In this document: positions 21,892-34,239 of the stretch, piece after piece
Numbering within the stretch: the first letter of the stretch is position 1
Layout of the letters: every line of letters begins with the position of its first letter
Source of the DNA: Berberis thunbergii
Lineage: Eukaryota > Streptophyta > Magnoliopsida > Ranunculales > Berberidaceae
DNA length: 64,000 nt
Reading direction: 5' to 3'
Assembly (NCBI GenBank): GCA_003290165.1
Contig: QNQO01000220.1
Location: 903,001-967,000 of the forward strand
The notes under the pieces: model-generated
The model's input: only the letters and a program-made list of their open reading frames with translations
Told to the model about the DNA's origin: nothing
Database searches by the model: none
Translations under genes and position numbers: made by a program

Positions 21892-24353
21892 TAGTAAGGA
21901 AATGCCTGGGTTATAAAACTGTAATGAAAACATGTGATTTCTCTCTGATGGAGCTACAAAATTCTGAGTCCACTTTGCTGGGTAGCTGTGGCCTCTTCGC
22001 ACTGTTAGGTGTGTAGGGTCCATAGAATGAAACTAGGGTTGGATTTCGTTAAGGACAATCTGTTACCATAGAGATATGCTAAAAAAAAACCAAATAACTT
22101 TTATTTTCATCTCTATCTCTATAACTATTAGTGTATGGTCTAAATTTAATAGAAAAAATGAATACTTCACACCATGGTTGTGCATACATTCCATGTACGA
22201 GGAAGATTTATATATTTTTGTGAGTAGTTTAATTACTCTACGTTGGAATAATCATTGGACTCCATAATGATACAACTGGTAGCGAAAGGAGGTCGAGCAA
22301 AATAAATCTGAAAACTCTTGACAAGGATGTCAATGGAAAACTGGTTGTGAAGTATTTTCTTGTTCATGAAACTCACAACAACTGCTGCAGAACATGGATT
22401 GTCGTCTGTCACAATTAAAACCAATTTAAGAGTTGTATAACTACAATCTCTGCTTTTTGACTTTTGTTTATGATTCGTGTACGGAGAAATCTTTACCCAC
22501 AAGGCAAAAGGGATGGGGTGAGATGCCTGTGACTGAGTTATCAATAAACTTTTTGAAGCTGGGGACCATTCACACACATTTGTAGCCCTTTGAAAGCCAA
22601 AGGAGAAAACGACTTGAGAGAAGTACACCATTTCAACTTGATTGCTTCCATCTTCCAGTTGATGTTCGTCTCTCGTGGTAATAGGATAAATGTTTTTGAT
22701 CTTATTTATAAATTATATTTAAATTTAGTGTAGGCTATGATTGACTAGACCGTTAATTGTTAAGTTGAGATGTGTCTTGCATGTGATAATTTTTTTAAAT
22801 CATTACCCCACCACTCATTTTTAAAACATCCCAAGGTATATTCTAATGGTACTCAATTTTAAACATACAAATACACCAAATTAGAAACAACAGGTACTTT
22901 AATTTTTCGAACAAAAACAAATGAAAAGAAGAAAAAAAAAATGAAGTTAACTCCTTCCTTGAAATCGGGCCCAACATAAAGGCTCTTGATATTTTCATTA
23001 CACTTGAGCAAGAAAGCTTATTGAATTTATCCGGCCAAGCCGAGCACACAAGCTCGAAGACAGTTTGCATGAATTAACCATAGTAATCTCAATTTTAATC
23101 TATTTGTTATTCTTAAACTTCCTCCTAAATGTGGTTTCATTGCAAAGGATGGGCAGAATGTTGCCTTAGAAGGCTAATTTGCGCACCTCTGAGATGTAAT
23201 TTTGGGTTTGGAAGAGAAAATTGGAGATGGGCTTCTTAAATTTTTTTTTTAGGTGCGAGGGGTCAGAGAAGATGGGTTTTTGGCGAGGAGCAGTTCTAAT
23301 GTGGGAATTTGTTTGATTTGTTTATTTAAGAATTGGCAGCTCAATGTTAAACAAATGAATCCTTGCAAATACACTTCTCACATTCCTCTTATTATTTTTT
23401 TTACACCCAAAGGCTTAAATTTTTTTTTTTTTGGACTTTTTCTATATGAATTATTTGTAACTAGATAGAATGGTTAGATCCTCCTTCATAAAATTTGAAA
23501 ATCAAGTCTGAATCTTAGAGAGAGGGAGATCGGTGGTCGTGTGTCATCTAGACGAGGGAAGGGGAAGCCGATGGCTGGGAACTAAAATGAGAGATTGTAT
23601 GGAAGAGAATGGCCGATGGTGGTGGGGAAATATAATCATACTAAGGAAAGGAAATGGTTGAGGTGAATGGAGAAGATGAAATTAACACCATTAGATTATA
23701 CCTTGGAATGTGTTGAGATGTTTTTAATGGATGAGAACTGAGGTATTTAAGTAAAATAATTGATCACATGTAAGACACATGCCAATTTAACCGTTGACAA
23801 GATGGTCAATGATAGGCAATGACGATTAAGGGACCAAACTCAAATACAAGTTGTAAATTAGATCAAAGACATTTACCTATTAGGTAAACGACCAACATCA
23901 AATTTACCCTAAACGGTATGCAAAAACATGTCAAACATTCCTTGTTTGGAGCAATATACATTAAAGAGACTGCACGACACTTATACCCGTATCTAAATAG
24001 GTATATGTACATATAGCATAGACTTACAGAAACTTATGGAAACTCATGAAAATTAGGGCATTGGGCTAAAATAACTCATTTGTACAATATCTCCAACAAC
24101 AACCTCCTTAAAGCATCTACCTTCAGTAGGCTTTTCTAAAAATGGGTTGCTAAACCCTTTTATTTTATTTTATTTTTTTTAATAATTCTTTTGGGTACAT
24201 GACACTAATGCATGCCTCTATCACACTTTTTTTTTTTTTTTATTTTTTTTTTATTACCCTTGTAGTCATTCAGGAGGAGGCCCGCTAAACTTAAGTGGAA
24301 AAGTCTAGGCGCTTTTACAAAGAACACGAATCAATCACATGCTATAAGGCACA
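21892..24353. other. Intergenic DNA without recognised genes
   Basis: About 2.4 kb of AT-rich DNA with homopolymer A/T runs (for example 23417-23432 and 24228-24252). The open frames on the minus strand at 22233-22631 (132 codons) and 22843-23070 (75 codons) show no domain that I recognise and have no gene structure around them. Confidence 0.45.
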
Positions 24354-24358
24354 CTCAT

Positions 24359-26186
24359 TGATATTCACGTAATTATTACATAATATATCCCTTAATTTAT
24401 ATATGTTAGTGTTTCGATTATTATAATTTATAATAATTATTTCGTTTTTATGTCTTGACAGGAATTTGAGCGTTAACGATGAAATGATATTAAGGCGACA
24501 ATTTAAGGAATGACAATTGATCGATTATAGTGGTGGTACAAAATAGAGGGACACATATCTAAATCTAACCCTAATAAACCTAGGTCCACCTAACTTAACC
24601 TAAGCCTAAATCCAAAAATGCTAATCTAAAAACCCAAGCCCAAGATAATAGGAGAACCCTATTTAGCTTCCCCCATCTTAGAGAAAGGTTCCCTCTCGTT
24701 TTCCACATTCTTTCTCCCCTCCTTTCTTTTCAGCCACCACACCAATCCACCCTGCGGCAATCCTCGCTTGATAGGAGAGCCGGCAGCGCGATAACACCGC
24801 CATCACCACCTCTTCCTCGTCCTCCACTATCAGCCGCCACCATCACCAGGAAACACAACCACCACTACCACCTCCTCACACCTTGTTTCGCACACCCACA
24901 GCTGCCACCATCTACCTTCCCTCTTTCTGTTCCGTCATCCTCACCGCCGCCATCCACCTTCCAGCAACCTCGCCACCAGAATCGGAACGACCACCACAGC
25001 CGCGAAACAGAACAGAGGTGAAACAGAGAATCGCCCCTGTTTCTCCCCTCTCTCGGCCTCCTTCCTGTTTTCCTCTCTTCTCCACGGTCTCTCCCTCCTC
25101 CAATTCTCTCTTTCTGCTCCTTCATCACCACTATCACCCGAGCAACCACCGCCATCACTGCCGCAAAACAGACCTCGCAACAGAGAATCGCCCTTGCTCC
25201 TCTCCTCTCTGTTCTTTCTTCATCTCGGTCTCCCGTATACCGGCCACCACCCAACGTCGGTCAGTCCCGGACACACGCCCGCACACCCAAGCAAAACCTC
25301 CATCAGCGCGCCTGCGTTCCCGCCTCCTCTTTGTTCAAATCGAGAGAGAAAGGGGTGGTTGTTATTGGCACCCCCGAGTTCCCTAAGAGCCACCATAGTG
25401 CCTATAGCATCCCTTTCCTCGGGATTCGTGTTTGTGCATAGATGAGTTGCGGCGTACCACACCACGAGGAGATGACTACCACTACCATGATCAGCTAAAC
25501 CCTTCGCCAAGGCTAAGATGAAACCACAGGGTTTCCTAGAGTTTGTTGTATTTAAATTTATTATTTTCTTTATGCTTGAATGTTAAACACATTTGATTTA
25601 TGATTTTCAATAATTTGCTTTCACTGATTATATCCTGATTAATTATCTAGACTAGTCGGTAGTTAGAAGTACCCTTTATTGAAATTCAAAGCCTGATTTA
25701 ATCAATTAATCTGAATCTGTGATTGTGTGTGCCGTAAGAAGACACGCAATGCTAGGGGTTAGGATTAGTTAAATAACATGTGATTGTGTGTGCCGTAAGA
25801 AGACACGCAATGCTAGGATTTATACCTTTGCTGAATCAATTGCGAACTTAGATTAATCTTTAGGTTAGTCATGTTAAATTTTGAAAACAATATTTTTGAT
25901 TACACAAATCTCAAAGAACCTGTGGTGGATTCAATGCCTTGATTTTCCGTCTCATATTCTTTAAAACTTTTTATTTTGTTTTTAATTTGATTTTTAGTTT
26001 AGATATTTTAATTGTTGTAACCCTAATTTAAATTAGTTTAAATAAACTCTGAAATTTAATTGCAACCACAATCCTTGTGGGATCGACCTGTACTTGCCCT
26101 TGTCTACCCGTTAGACACTGTGCACTTGCAGTTATTAAAATTAGGTTAAATTAACCTATTTATTTAGGTTAGTTAAATCTGCATCA
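24359..26186 (+). mobile_element. Solo LTR, Ty3/gypsy type (copy A2)
   Basis: A second copy of the LTR at 160-1932. It starts TGATATTCACGTAATT and ends 'gttaaatctgcatca', with the same 'gggatcgacctgtacttgcc' block before the end. It is 1828 bp. The flanking 5-mers are CTCAT (24354-24358) and CCCAT (26187-26191), a 4/5 match. It has an internal duplication: a stretch of about 38 bp ('tgtgattgtgtgtgccgtaa' and onward) occurs at 25718 and again at 25780. The proline-rich frames at 24865-25510 are compositional, like those in copy A1. Confidence 0.8.
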
Positions 26187-26399
26187 CCCATCTTCCTCAC
26201 TTCATTACATTTGCAAGAAACAACATAGTGTTATATTCTTCCATATGTGAGGTTTCAACCCAACCCAACCAACTTTCATTTGTGGTCGATATCCTTTGAT
26301 TTAAATTTTTTTTTTTTCGTTTTCTTCCTAAGATACCAATCTTTCAAACTCCTTTTGAAAGTTCTCAAATTTACTTTCATATGTATTGTTACTATTAGT

Positions 26400-27430
26400 G
26401 CACAACAAATGTTTGACCAAATGTCCAATGAAGAAGATGAAATGGCTTCTTGGGTATGGAAGGGGCACTTCATTTCTAGTTCTACCTCCGACTCAAATCA
26501 CAACGATGACATTCTTGATTTGTTATTTGAAGAGCGTGAGATGCAAAGATCACTTCAATGTCTTGCTCGAAAAAGTTTGGAGGCCCCATGTTGGGGCAGA
26601 GGGTTTGTACAATGACTACTTAGTACAAATTTTGTTTATGATGATGATTTCTTCAGGAGATGGTTTCGAATGTACTTGCTATTGTTTTATTGCATTTGGA
26701 GTGCAATTGTGCAGAACAATGCTTATATCACTTATAGGGCCCAATGCGCTGGTAAAATAGGCCTATGAGATTTTCAGAAGATTAAATGTGCATTACAGAT
26801 GCTTGCAAATGATACTTATGGCTAAACCCCCACGCTAGCCTTTCAAAAAAAAAATGATACTTATGGGGATGGTGTTGATGGGTACTTAAAAGTTGTAGAA
26901 ACAACAATATTTAATTGTGTTTCGAATTTGCATAAGATTATCATTGATGTGTTTGTAGAGGAAAGTCTTCATGAACATACCGAAGATGTGGCATGATTTC
27001 TTGCTAAAATGAACAATGAGAATTTCTTGGAATATTCGGGAGCATCACTTGCATGCATTAGGAATGCAATAATTGCTTAATTCATTTGAAATGTAGTTTT
27101 TAGAACTACAAACGTCATTCGACTGTGATTCTTGTGGGAGTTGCATGTCCTCTACTTGTGGATATGACATGCTTTATTTGGTATGTCTGGATCATGCAAT
27201 GATATCAATGTCATTGATCAACCATTTTTTATAGACCGCTAGTACAGGTCAATATCAACGGAAACGTATACAACACCACTTATTTTCTTGGTAAGGATAT
27301 CTATCCTAAACTTTCAACCTTAGTGCAAAAAATCCCAACCCTATCAACAAGAAAGAAAGGTTGTGTGTTAAGCTCCAAGGAGTTAGGAGAGGTGTGGAAA
27401 AATAGGAGTTAAGTTGTCGAGAAGCATTTC
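26400..27430 (+). pseudogene. PIF/Harbinger transposase relic
   Basis: Scattered across frames are blocks typical of the plant Harbinger (HARBI1-like) transposase. In order: 'FVYDDDFFRRWFRMYLLLF' (about 26615-26680), 'KIKCALQMLANDTYG' (near 26785), 'DGVDGYLKVVETT' (near 26870), 'STVILVGVA' (near 27120), then 'INGNVYNTTYFLGKDIYPKL' (about 27250-27310). The block near 27120 is the DDE-region strand usually followed by 'DLWIWHAF'. In-frame stops and frameshifts are frequent. The protein would be a DDE endonuclease that excises PIF elements; this copy is dead. The N-terminal open part (26390-26615) may be its first exon. Confidence 0.8.
26807..26866 (+). repeat. 30-bp retroposed tail with 15-bp target duplication
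   Basis: The word 'aaatgatacttatgg' occurs at 26807-26821 and again at 26852-26866. Between them lies a 30-bp insert ending in an A-run (26822-26851). A 15-bp duplication plus a poly-A end is the mark of LINE-driven insertion of a 5'-truncated retroposon, here inside the transposase relic. Confidence 0.6.
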
Positions 27431-27439
27431 CGTCTGATC

Positions 27440-28080
27440 GGACTAAGTTTCGTGATGTAAGCCAACCATATCCTGAGTAGGAGTTGGGTTTGTTGAGATA
27501 GTCTGATTTAATCTTGAATATGACTTAAGTATTAGAGAAGCCATCTTGGTCTGAACGGACTAGATTTCATAAGATAGCCTGACTTAACCCCGAATAGGGC
27601 TTAAGTATTAGAGAAATCATCTTGATCCGAATGGATTGGATTTTATAGAATAGTTTGACGTAATCCTGAATAAGACTTAAGTATTAGAGGAACCATCTTG
27701 GTCTTAACATACTAGATTTCATAAGATAACTGACTTAATCCTAAACATGACTTAAGTATTAGAGAAATCATCTTGGTTCGAACGAACTAGATTTTATAAG
27801 GTATCCCAACTTAATCCTGAATAGGACTTAAGTATTACAGAAATCGTCTTGGTCCGAATGGACTAGATTTCATAGAATAGTCTGGCTTAATCCCGAGTAG
27901 GACTTAAGTATTAGAGAAACCATCTTGGTCCAAAATGGACTAGATTTCATAAGATAGATGGATTATATTTCATAAGGTAGCCCCACTTAATCGTTAATAG
28001 GACTTAAGTATTAGATAAATCATCTTGGTCCGAACGGACTAGATTTCATAGAATAGTCTGACTTAATCTTGAATAGGACC
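27440..28080 (+). repeat. Tandem repeat array, about 75-bp unit
   Basis: About eight diverged units. The phrase 'gacttaagtattagagaa' recurs near 27522, 27598, 27674, 27748, 27824, 27899 and 28001. It is followed by 'atcttggtccgaacggacta' and 'gatttcataagatag'. One spacing is longer because of a partial extra unit near 27960. Confidence 0.82.
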
Positions 28081-28794
28081 CTGGTAGTCGGGTGGTCATC
28101 CTGGTCTGCATGGATTAGAGTACTTAGTTGTCGTGAGCCATCGCAAGACTGGACAATCCGATATGCAACACCGTGGTTCCTTAGGTGAACTAGGCCACTT
28201 AGGCTCAACAAGTTGTTGACATCCTAAATAAGACTAGACTCGGTTGTTGTGCATCATTGTCCCTTAGTTGAATTAGGTTATTTGAGCACGATGAGTCATC
28301 GCGAGAGTGGACTCGGTTTGCTATGACGCACCGTGGTTCCTTAGGCGAACTAGGTCACTTAGGTGCAGCAAGTTGTTGACATCCTAAATAGGACTAGGCT
28401 AGGCCATCGTGCCCCAATTGTGGTCCCCTTAACTAGGCCAAGTTATTTGAGTGAGGGTGAGCCATCGCGAGATTAGACTCGGTCCACTATAAAGCACCGT
28501 GGTTCCTTAGGCAAACTAGTTCACTTAGACGCGGCAACTTGTCAACATTTTGAACAGGACTGGATTCGACCATTGTACTCCATTGTGTTCCCCTTAGTCG
28601 GACCAGGTTATTCGAGTGCGGTGAGCCGTTGCGAGACTGGACTTAGTTTGCTATGAAGCACCATGGCTCTTTAAGCAGACTAGGTCACTTAGGTGTGGTT
28701 AGCTAATTGTCAACATCCTGAATAAGACTAGACTCGACCATTGTGTGCCATTGTGGTGCCCTTAGTCAGACCTAGTTATTCGAGCGCTGTGAGT
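28081..28794 (+). repeat. Tandem repeat array, about 165-bp unit
   Basis: Four units plus a start. The phrase 'gagccatcgcgaga' and variants occur near 28136, 28292, 28459 and 28623, each followed by 'caccgtggttccttaggcgaactaggtcactta' in broken form. The array directly continues the 75-bp array. It is cut by an LTR-type element at 28795. Confidence 0.8.
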
Positions 28795-29849
28795 TGATAA
28801 GCACTCAAAATATTGATTTTTACACGCCATTTAATTATTTATTAGTCTCTAGTTGTGCTTAAAATTAATTAAATGTCTTTATTTGTCTCAAATTTGATTA
28901 TTGTTATAATTTTTGCAGGAAATTGAAAAATGTGCGAAATCTGAGACAATTCTACCATAAATTTGCATGACCAGGAGCAATTAGAGAAATTATGAAATCT
29001 ATGAAATGTACGAAATTCGAGGCATTTGCGCATGTTCATGGAGACATGTGGCAAGTTTCAAGATAAAAACTTCAAGTGTAGAACATGCAATCATAAAGAC
29101 AAATAAAGCATCAAGTCAAAGCATACTCCAAGGATCAAATCAAAGAATATTTCATTGCCTTGATTGTCTTTCCATATCTACCTCCAGTTAGGAATCCCTT
29201 GATGTATCTATCCCTAATTATGGCTCCGTTGATTTTATATGATATGATTTGGAGTATAATCAAGGGATTTGTGAAATTTGGAGTATAAACGAGGGATTTG
29301 TGAGATTTTATCCTCATTTCTAGCTTTGGAGGAGAATATTATAAATAAGCTCTCAAACTCCTGAAAATGTAGTTTTTTTTTTTTTTTTTTTTTTTATACA
29401 CCATTCTCTTATCTCTAGCATAACTTAGATTAGTTTTCTTTCTTTCGTTGAAGCTTTAGTTTAAGCTAAGTTTATAACATGTAATTTTTTCGTTTTGAAT
29501 TTAATAAAAGTTAATATTTTTATGCATTAGTTATGTTTTAGTTTAATTAGTTTACTTCTTCAACTACTTTCTAGTTCCACTCTTAGATTATTTCATCACA
29601 ATGACAATGGTAGGCTAAATCTCTTATCTCAAGGAGGGGAGATGAAACCTACTTGAGTGATGTAGAGTTTTTTTAACACAAAAACTAATAAAACTTGTAT
29701 AATTTCTATTAATCCTAGATCCAACCAATGAATCAAAGTTGTCAAATCGAAAGATGGACAACGAAGGATTATGCGAAATAAAGATATGGATTTGGAAACA
29801 AGGATTATATTTGTTTTTCGTAGTTATTCAATTCTTTGTAAATTATAAC
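28795..29849 (+). mobile_element. LTR-type element (family C), plus copy
   Basis: Starts TGATAAGCACTCAAAATATTG inside the tandem array and runs to the next LTR at 29850. A minus-strand copy flanks the CACTA element (44340-44555 plus 54088-54892), and matching words run through both. It has an 'atgacaatggtaggctaaat' block and a T-run at 29371-29395. There is no coding capacity. Its 3' end cannot be fixed because a gypsy element is inserted at 29850. Confidence 0.65.
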
Positions 29850-30503
29850 TGATGATACATAAAAATGGTCACACCCTTGAGCTGTATACGTGTTCAAATG
29901 ATCTCGAGGAACTACGGGTCCCAATATTAGCCCAACACTGATCCGGCCCAAACGGTTCTAAGCCCTCCCAATTCAGTCCGCCAGACGAACTTGAACTCTT
30001 ACAACATGCTAGGCCCACGTGTTTCACAACTATTCTCAATACCCATAAGTCTTACTAAGGCAAGTATCTCGATGATCAACATCGGACGGGCAACTACAAC
30101 AAGTTTCTGCTTCCAACTAGGAAGCTAATACCTGAGTGCATTCCACACAGGAAAACTCCCTTTTACGGATTGCTCTCGTATTGGGAACTATCTCCTGCGT
30201 ATCTAGAAGCACAAGGCTAACATGGAACTTCCCTCCTACAACACGACTCATAATTAGATAAGGATCTCCACGAAAATCTCTTTTCTAAACTATGCACTTG
30301 ATGACCTGGTAGAACTAAGACTCCTTGCACTATAAATAAGACATGAGGTTGGTAAGCTAAGGTACGCTACAAATTTCCTATTTACAACATTATGAGTGCC
30401 ATCGACCACCACAACGGTGGTCTGTGGCTCACGTGCGTTACCTGTGCAGATCAACAGGTCAACGGGACTAACTCAAAATAAAGAGCGGAAAACGACTGCA
30501 TCA
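29850..30503 (+). repeat. LTR1 of gag-protease element 1
   Basis: A 654-bp LTR from TGATGATACATAAAAATGG to 'actgcatca'. It is the same family as the LTRs of the minus-strand Tat element, with 'ctataaataagacatgagg' near 30331 as the probable TATA box. It is followed by a primer binding site. Confidence 0.87.
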
Positions 30504-30504
30504 A

Positions 30505-30524
30505 TTTGGCACCGTCCGTTGGAA
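30505..30524 (+). promoter_or_regulatory. Primer binding site of element 1
   Basis: 'TTTGGCACCGTCCGTTGG' follows the LTR after one or two bases. Plant Tat/Athila-type elements have TGGCGCCGT-type sites just after the LTR, so this is a slightly mutated version. Confidence 0.65.
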
Positions 30525-30586
30525 TGACAAAGTGCTTAACTGTTCATTAGCGTCATCTCATTTCAAAATGTAAAAAGATGGTGACC

Positions 30587-31960
30587 ACTAGATCACGCAA
30601 CCATGCAGAACAGGGGGACACATCAAACGCTCTGGTTGGCGCAACACCTCGCTTTTAGCGGCTTTGACCATACACGAGCTGCAGACTCACACCCCAGCAC
30701 CGATGACAGCAACAATGGATCTCCGAATCGATAGGCTATCATCTCAAATATAGCAGATAGCCAAGGCGGTGGAGGCTCTCATGCGAAAAAATCAACCACT
30801 TGCCAATGGAGACCGGAGCATAACAGGCCTCTGTCTCCGGAGGATGGCAGGGAGCAAGCATAGGAAAGCCAAGCCCCTGCTAGTTCTCATTGGACTAAGG
30901 GAGGCTGCGTGGTAACACTGTGCCCGCTACCAGAATAGAGAGGCTCAACCCTGGGAATCCCCTCTGCAGAGGGGCGCACGATCCAGACGTACTATACCGC
31001 CTCTATGTCCCGTCGTTTGTGGACCGGATCATGAATGAAACCCTTCCAAGAAAGTTCACTTCCCCAAAGCTCGACTTCTACGATGGAACCACCGATCCTT
31101 TCAACCACCTATGCCATTACGTGCTTTTAAAGAAGGATCCGAGTCTGTCATGAGCAGAACCTTTCCCACTAGTCTGAAAATCTCAACGCTAACGTGGTTT
31201 CAAAACCTTCCGCCGAAGTCGATCGGCTCCTTCAAGACAATGGAAAAGGAGTTCCTAACACGTTTCGTAGGGAGCCAGCCTTTTCAAAAAGGCCTACACT
31301 ACATACTCTCTCTAAAGCAGAAATCCCACGAGACTCTTAGAGAGTATGTGACGTGCTTCAACAACAAACTGACTCTCATCGACGAATGCAACGACGACAC
31401 GGCCATAACAGCCTTCACTGCGGGCCTTAAGGAAGGAAAGCTCTACGAAGACCTCACCTTAGAGCCCCTTCTGGACACGACAAAGCTCCTCAAGAGCGCT
31501 CAGAAGCATATTACCTTGGAGGAGTTGAGAATCATGAAGAGAGAAACCGAAGGCGAGAAAAACCCTCCACTCCTATGGACAAGAAGGGGGGCTAGAGTCG
31601 CAAGGATGAGGAATGAAGCAAAATGAAGAGCAGTGACAACAAACCAAACCCTTGGTCAGTCCAGGTGGGAGAAAACATCAAATTACATTAGATCCAGGAC
31701 TTTGACACCCCTCAATGCCCTTCTATCAGACGTACTAAACTCCATGAAGAACTGGGAGGATCTGAAGTGGCCCATAAAGCAGCGCGAGGACCCCGCCAAG
31801 CTTGACAATGGCAAGTACTGCGCGTACCACAAGGAGGGTGACCACGATACCAACGAGTGGAAGAGTCTTAGGTATGAAGTTGAGTACTAGATCCGTAAAG
31901 GCAAACTGAAAGAGTTTTGGAACTCCAAAAAATGGCTAGAACGAACCGGGGACACGGAAA
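30587..31960 (+). pseudogene. Gag of gag-protease element 1
   Basis: The start 'MVTTRSRN' is followed by stops near 30650-30660. Further on come 'GNPLCRGAHDPDVLYRLYVP', 'KFTSPKLDFYDGTTDPFNH' and 'TFPTSLKISTLTWFQNLPPK', then 'RFVGSQPFQKGLHYILSLKQ', typical of a plant retrotransposon gag capsid. A zinc-knuckle-like block 'CAYHKEGDHDTNEW' near 31820-31863 has tryptophan where the last cysteine is expected. The frames 30920-31153, 31111-31626 and 31633-31890 are pieces of one broken gene. Gag forms the virus-like particle in the cytoplasm. Confidence 0.83.
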
Positions 31961-32149
31961 GTTAGTTAAATAAATAGCGAAGGATACTCCAAGGATAATA
32001 TATGTCGTTCATGGAGTCGGACTGAATGAAGACTAGTTGTACAACTCTCGCAAGTGGACCTTACTGGAGATGTGGACACAACCCGCAGATGAGGACATAC
32101 GCATCTACCACTCAAGGATTCAAAGCCCCATTCCCACCTTGGCCTTTAC

Positions 32150-32500
32150 GGACAAAGACCTCAAAGGATTCCAAGCGCCACATAATGACGCCCTAGTCAT
32201 CTCGGTCTCCATAGCAAGGTGGGAGGTAAAGAAAGCTCTGGTGGACACATGAAGCTCACTCAACGTTTTGTTTTACAATGCGTTCCGCAGTATGGACCTC
32301 AAGGAGGAAAACTTGATGTCCTCAGACTACCCACTGATTGGATTTAGTGGAGAGAAGTGCTTCTTGATCGGGAAGATGTGGTTGGCGATAGTGGCAGGAG
32401 AGTCGCAACTAAAAAAGGTCATGTTTATGGACTTCATGGTCGTAGACGCACAGTGAAACTTATATTTGGAAGACCATGACTCCACCAGATGAAGATAGTA
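32150..32500 (+). pseudogene. Aspartic protease of gag-protease element 1
   Basis: 'APHNDALVISVSIARWEVKK' is followed by 'ALVDT', a stop, then 'SSLNVLFYNAF'. The glycine codon of the D-T-G active site has become TGA. 'DYPLIGFSGEKCFLIGKM' follows. Protease cuts the Gag/Pol polyprotein, and this copy cannot be active. The PR-RT linker after it ('HQCVKYTADHSKGTIRGDN', about 32512-32565) is present, but no RT follows. Confidence 0.83.
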
Positions 32501-32569
32501 GTCTCCACCCTTCACCAGTGTGTTAAGTACACTGCTGACCACTCAAAAGGGACGATACGTGGAGACAAC

Positions 32570-33900
32570 CTATGGCATGAGGTTGCCAATACGCCGCACT
32601 GAAACAATAGAATGCTCCCAGATCCATCTACATACTGTGGGGCAGCCTGAACCAGTGCCAGGCCAAGCAACAACGAGGGCATCACCTTCAAACAATGCGG
32701 GAGCTGTCTGCTCTTCCACCCAGTGAAACGGAAAGGCCAAGGAAAGCAGGAATACATCCCACCGACGTTCCGTCGGTACATAGATTGCTACAAGGTTTAC
32801 TTTTCAGTAACCTCTAAAGCGCCTCGACAGCCTACTGAACGATCCACAATGGCAATCCGAATTCACTTCAAGGCCATGATCAATTCCCCCCGCTCAATAG
32901 TTAGTTTGCTTTTAGTTGTTTGTTTCCCTTTCCATAGTAGATGTTGAGTTTTAGTTCTTACAAATTTATGTGACTTGCAATCATTTAAGAAATAAAGGAA
33001 GAATTACAAAAACAAACTCTATTGATTATTGGAAAGATGTAACAACAAGCGCTCGAACGCGGATACATAAAACTACATACTACAAGCATCTGAGTACAGT
33101 GTGACATGAAGTAAAAGACTCGTTTAGATAGTTCTACTACGAGACATATCCGACGAAGATTACACTCCTTAACCTCTCTGCGAATATTAGAACGAGCAAA
33201 AGCAGGATGAAAACATCATGTTCAACTCCTCCGCAAACATACCCCTCAAATATGGTCCGAGGTGGTACAAAATTGGCAACCAGAAGCACTAGCACCATAT
33301 TTCGCACTCTGTGAACTTGGGACAAGTATCAGGTGGCCTCAAAACCCATACACCTTCCCGCAATAAGGAAGACCTGGATATTTGGGAATCAATGGCCCAC
33401 TCCAATAGGCCATGTCCAATTCCACCCCAACCCGAATTTCGACTTCCAGTGTAAGTCGAGGCGACAGAGCTAATCGAAAAATGGTAGGGGCAAATGCCCG
33501 AACAGCAGCCGTTGGTGCTATCTCTGAAATTAAACATTCAAAAACAACGATATGGCACCAACACATGAACGACAAACTCCTCCCTTGGAAGAGAATCCAT
33601 ACTACTTCTCCGGAATATGAGAAGAAATTACAAGATCTCAGCAGGTGAACTACATGCCCACCCACAATAGGTGACCATGCATACCATCGATTATAATCAT
33701 GCATGATCGGGGCAAATGTTAAAACATTCGGAGACTCTGACAATGGAGATTCACCTTCAACCTTTGGAAAGCCCAAAACATTTTCTTCAAACAAGAACAT
33801 TACAGGAGATGAGCTCTGCGAGAGATAAAGCCTACAACAATTGCAGAACATCATTATATAGGCGTAATGGTTCACCAAACAGGCCTTCTACATTAATTGC
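32570..33900 (+). repeat. Non-coding region replacing pol in element 1
   Basis: Where RT, RNase H and integrase should be, there is about 430 bp of sequence that is shared with element 2 (38760-39130) and partly with element 3. This leads to the shared phrase 'catttaagaaataaagg' and 'ctctattgattattggaaag'. Beyond 33180 the sequence differs from element 2. The minus-strand frame at 33339-33878 (179 codons) has no domain that I recognise. Confidence 0.6.
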
Positions 33901-34239
33901 TAAGCATAGAATACCATATGGGAAACGATCAGATGACTGTTCCCAAGGAAACTGCACAGACCACGTTTATTCAATTAATACCGCGCGATTTTTGCCATAC
34001 ATGTAGCGCAACCGAACAGAAAACCCTAACTCTTCCTTTGCAGTCAAAAGGCTCGATCCACTCGACCCACCATTCAAACAATATTGTGCTACATGCTAAG
34101 CACAAAATTAAATCCAAAGCAGCCTTGACGCACGGACCGTACCTACGGATCGCTGTTTGTTTTAAGTTAATGTTGTCCACACAGTGCGCAACACTAACGG
34201 ACATGGGTTCTCATGCCCTTAAATGGGAGAAACCCCTTT

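Noticed and set aside
22233..22631. 132-codon minus-strand frame as a gene
   Set aside because: No domain, no supporting start context or partner exons, in AT-rich intergenic DNA.
24865..25510. Four to six overlapping frames up to 167 codons
   Set aside because: Same compositional origin in the second copy of the solo LTR.
27440..28794. Possible CRISPR-like array
   Set aside because: Units are diverged, contiguous and have no unique spacers. This is a plant tandem repeat.
33339..33878. 179-codon minus-strand frame as a host gene
   Set aside because: It lies within gag-protease element 1 between the pol-replacing stretch and the aORF. No domain was found, and element origin is more likely.
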